Shown here: one piece after another, positions 21,005 to 22,331 of the stretch
How the letters are laid out: every line of letters starts with the position of its first letter
Position numbering within the stretch: position 1 is the stretch's first letter
Source of the DNA: Euprymna scolopes
Lineage: Eukaryota > Mollusca > Cephalopoda > Sepiida > Sepiolidae
DNA: 22,331 nucleotides
Direction of reading: 5' to 3'
Assembly (NCBI GenBank): GCA_024364805.1
Contig: CM044498.1
Coordinates: forward strand, 129,777,744-129,800,074
Made by a program: the position numbers and the translations under genes
The notes under the pieces: generated by a model
Told to the model about the DNA's origin: nothing
What the model saw: only the letters and a program-made list of their open reading frames with translations
Databases searched by the model: none

Positions 21005-21850
21005 CTTTACATACGGATCCCACCTGAGACTTACCATTACAACCATAACCCATTAGAACAGATACACGACTGCACACCGCTCACAACCCAACTAACAATC
21101 TATATAGGACATTACTACAAGCCTCTCCCATACAAATTATATATATCAAAAAATAAAAATAAATAAATAAATAATAATAAAATAAAAGAAATTTGATAAA
21201 TAAAAAAAACAGCAGTATATATTTAAAACAAAAAAATTAAAATATAGCTAACTGAAGTAACACAAAACAATTAAAATAAAGTAAAAAAAAGAAAAGGCCC
21301 CATCCACTATCACTTATAATTTCATGGAACAAAAATAAATTGACAACTCCCTATGAAGGTCATCCCAATTCCCCCCTCCCCACCTATCTTCCTACTCTTG
21401 GCAACACTGATCTAAACACCCAGCTACCGATTGGGAGCGCACCACCCCGCACCCCACCTTCCCTCCTCTCTCACATCCCACCCCTACTCTATCCTTCAAT
21501 AACTGACTGGACACAGCCCACTAGCGACTTACGTGACCTAGATAAACCTAGACACTACACATATCAGCAGAAAATAAATAAATAAATAATAGTAATAATT
21601 ATAAAGACAACAAAATACAGAACATACAAAATTAAAAAAGCTCACGCTAAAGCAACAAGTTATAAACCAAAAAAGAGACAAATAAATAAATAGAAATAAA
21701 AAAAATTATAAACATGTTAATTACCTAATCAGACCATACATAAATCCCCTACTCAAATTTCTTCCAAGGCCCCACATAGCTACCCAACTTCCGCTCTATC
21801 ATCTAGCATGATTTAAATCGATCTGTTACGCCCACCATTTGTAAACGGAT
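21005..21850 (+). repeat. PLE non-coding 3' region, paralogous to 5131-6118
   Basis: It begins at the endonuclease stop codon and shows the same landmarks as the other copy, in the same order: CATTACAACCATAACCCATT, A-rich AATAAATAAATA stretches, a C-rich centre (about 21365-21490), GCTCACGCTAAA, ACATGTTAATTACCT and CTGTTACGC. Homology stops near 21850, which places the element's 3' end. Confidence 0.82.
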
Positions 21851-22092
21851 TTTTTTCCCGAAATTAAAAATGGATATTTTCGCAGACATAACAAGTAAAA
21901 CACTTTACCTAATACAACTGAATAAATATATGTATATATAAAATATATGTATGTACTTATTGATTTGTAAATCGCCACTTGTTCTCGTCTTCTCTTACCA
22001 ACAACGACTATATTTCATTCATCGCATTGTGACAGCCTTCTAAAACTCTACTACATACCTATGCCACACAATGCTTAAAGCAAACTCCATAT

Positions 22093-22095
<3 letters not shown>
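21851..22095. other. Non-coding stretch
   Basis: Nothing recognised. Confidence 0.6.
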
Positions 22096-22168
<73 letters not shown>

Positions 22169-22254
22169 GTATATATATACACATACATATATATATACAT
22201 ATGTATATATATACACATACATATATATACATACATATATATACACATATATAA
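22096..22254. repeat. (TA)n microsatellite with 34-bp higher-order repeat
   Basis: About 66 bases of pure TA are followed by CATATGTATATATATACACA-type sequence that repeats with a 34-base offset (about 22164 and 22198) and then decays. Overlapping Tyr-Ile and Tyr-Val frames on both strands are artefacts. Confidence 0.95.
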
Positions 22255-22331
22255 TGTTTTAAGGTAGTAAATCTAGTGCATTTAAAAATATTTATAAAAT
22301 TAAAAGATTTATGATAATACTTTATTATAAA

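Larger units (their letters stand above)
20275..21850 (+). mobile_element. 5'-truncated Penelope-like element with GIY-YIG domain
   Basis: The coding part (20275-21004) holds the region C-terminal to the reverse transcriptase core and the GIY-YIG endonuclease. The non-coding 3' part (21005-21850) matches 5131-6118. Before the endonuclease, a stretch reading LSDKITTAIRRAIRREGLN fits the PLE linker region. The element is truncated at the 5' end exactly at a (TA)n tract, so the RT catalytic core is missing. It is broken, with a handful of interruptions in the linker region and a cleaner endonuclease part. The state of preservation suggests it is younger than the PLE at 16350-17350. Confidence 0.88.

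Overview
The window looks like non-genic, repeat-dense DNA from an AT-rich animal genome. A mollusc, most likely a cephalopod such as an octopus, is my best guess. The basis is very long (TA)n tracts, Penelope-like retroelements with a GIY-YIG domain, a CR1/jockey-type LINE and a cecropia/Hsmar1-type mariner. That assignment is inference; no species-specific marker is present. I found no intact host gene. Almost all open frames are short, microsatellite-driven or shadows of decayed mobile elements.

Layout. Positions 1-3380 hold AT-rich DNA, several (TA)n tracts, an (ATT)n tract and a striking imperfect hairpin at 972-1067. Positions 3390-4957 hold a degenerate tandem repeat of about 450 bp, split by a foreign block of about 420 bp that carries a tRNA-like B box. 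Positions 4958-6118 carry two pieces of the 3' region of a Penelope-like element (PLE) either side of a (TA)n tract. Positions 8159-9404 are a nearly full-length but dead mariner with both terminal inverted repeats, sitting inside a (CA)n/(TA)n microsatellite. Positions 10480-12290 hold a short duplication, a possible solo LTR and an (AAT)n tract. Positions 12976-13345 contain a decayed protein fragment of a family I recall from invertebrate genomes but cannot name.

Positions 15509-16297 and 18167-19460 are two 5'-truncated copies of the same LINE on the minus strand. The second reaches back into the reverse transcriptase domain with a YADD box. Between them, at about 16350-17350 on the plus strand, lies a heavily decayed PLE of a second family. 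Positions 20275-21850 carry a better preserved PLE 3' half with a readable GIY-YIG domain; its 3' region matches 5131-6118. The window ends in a long (TA)n tract with a 34-bp higher-order repeat.

No genes here work together as a pathway. The recurring theme is transposable elements abutting (TA)n microsatellites. The best candidates for something new are the hairpin, the PLE/(TA)n junctions and the 450-bp degenerate repeat with its insert.
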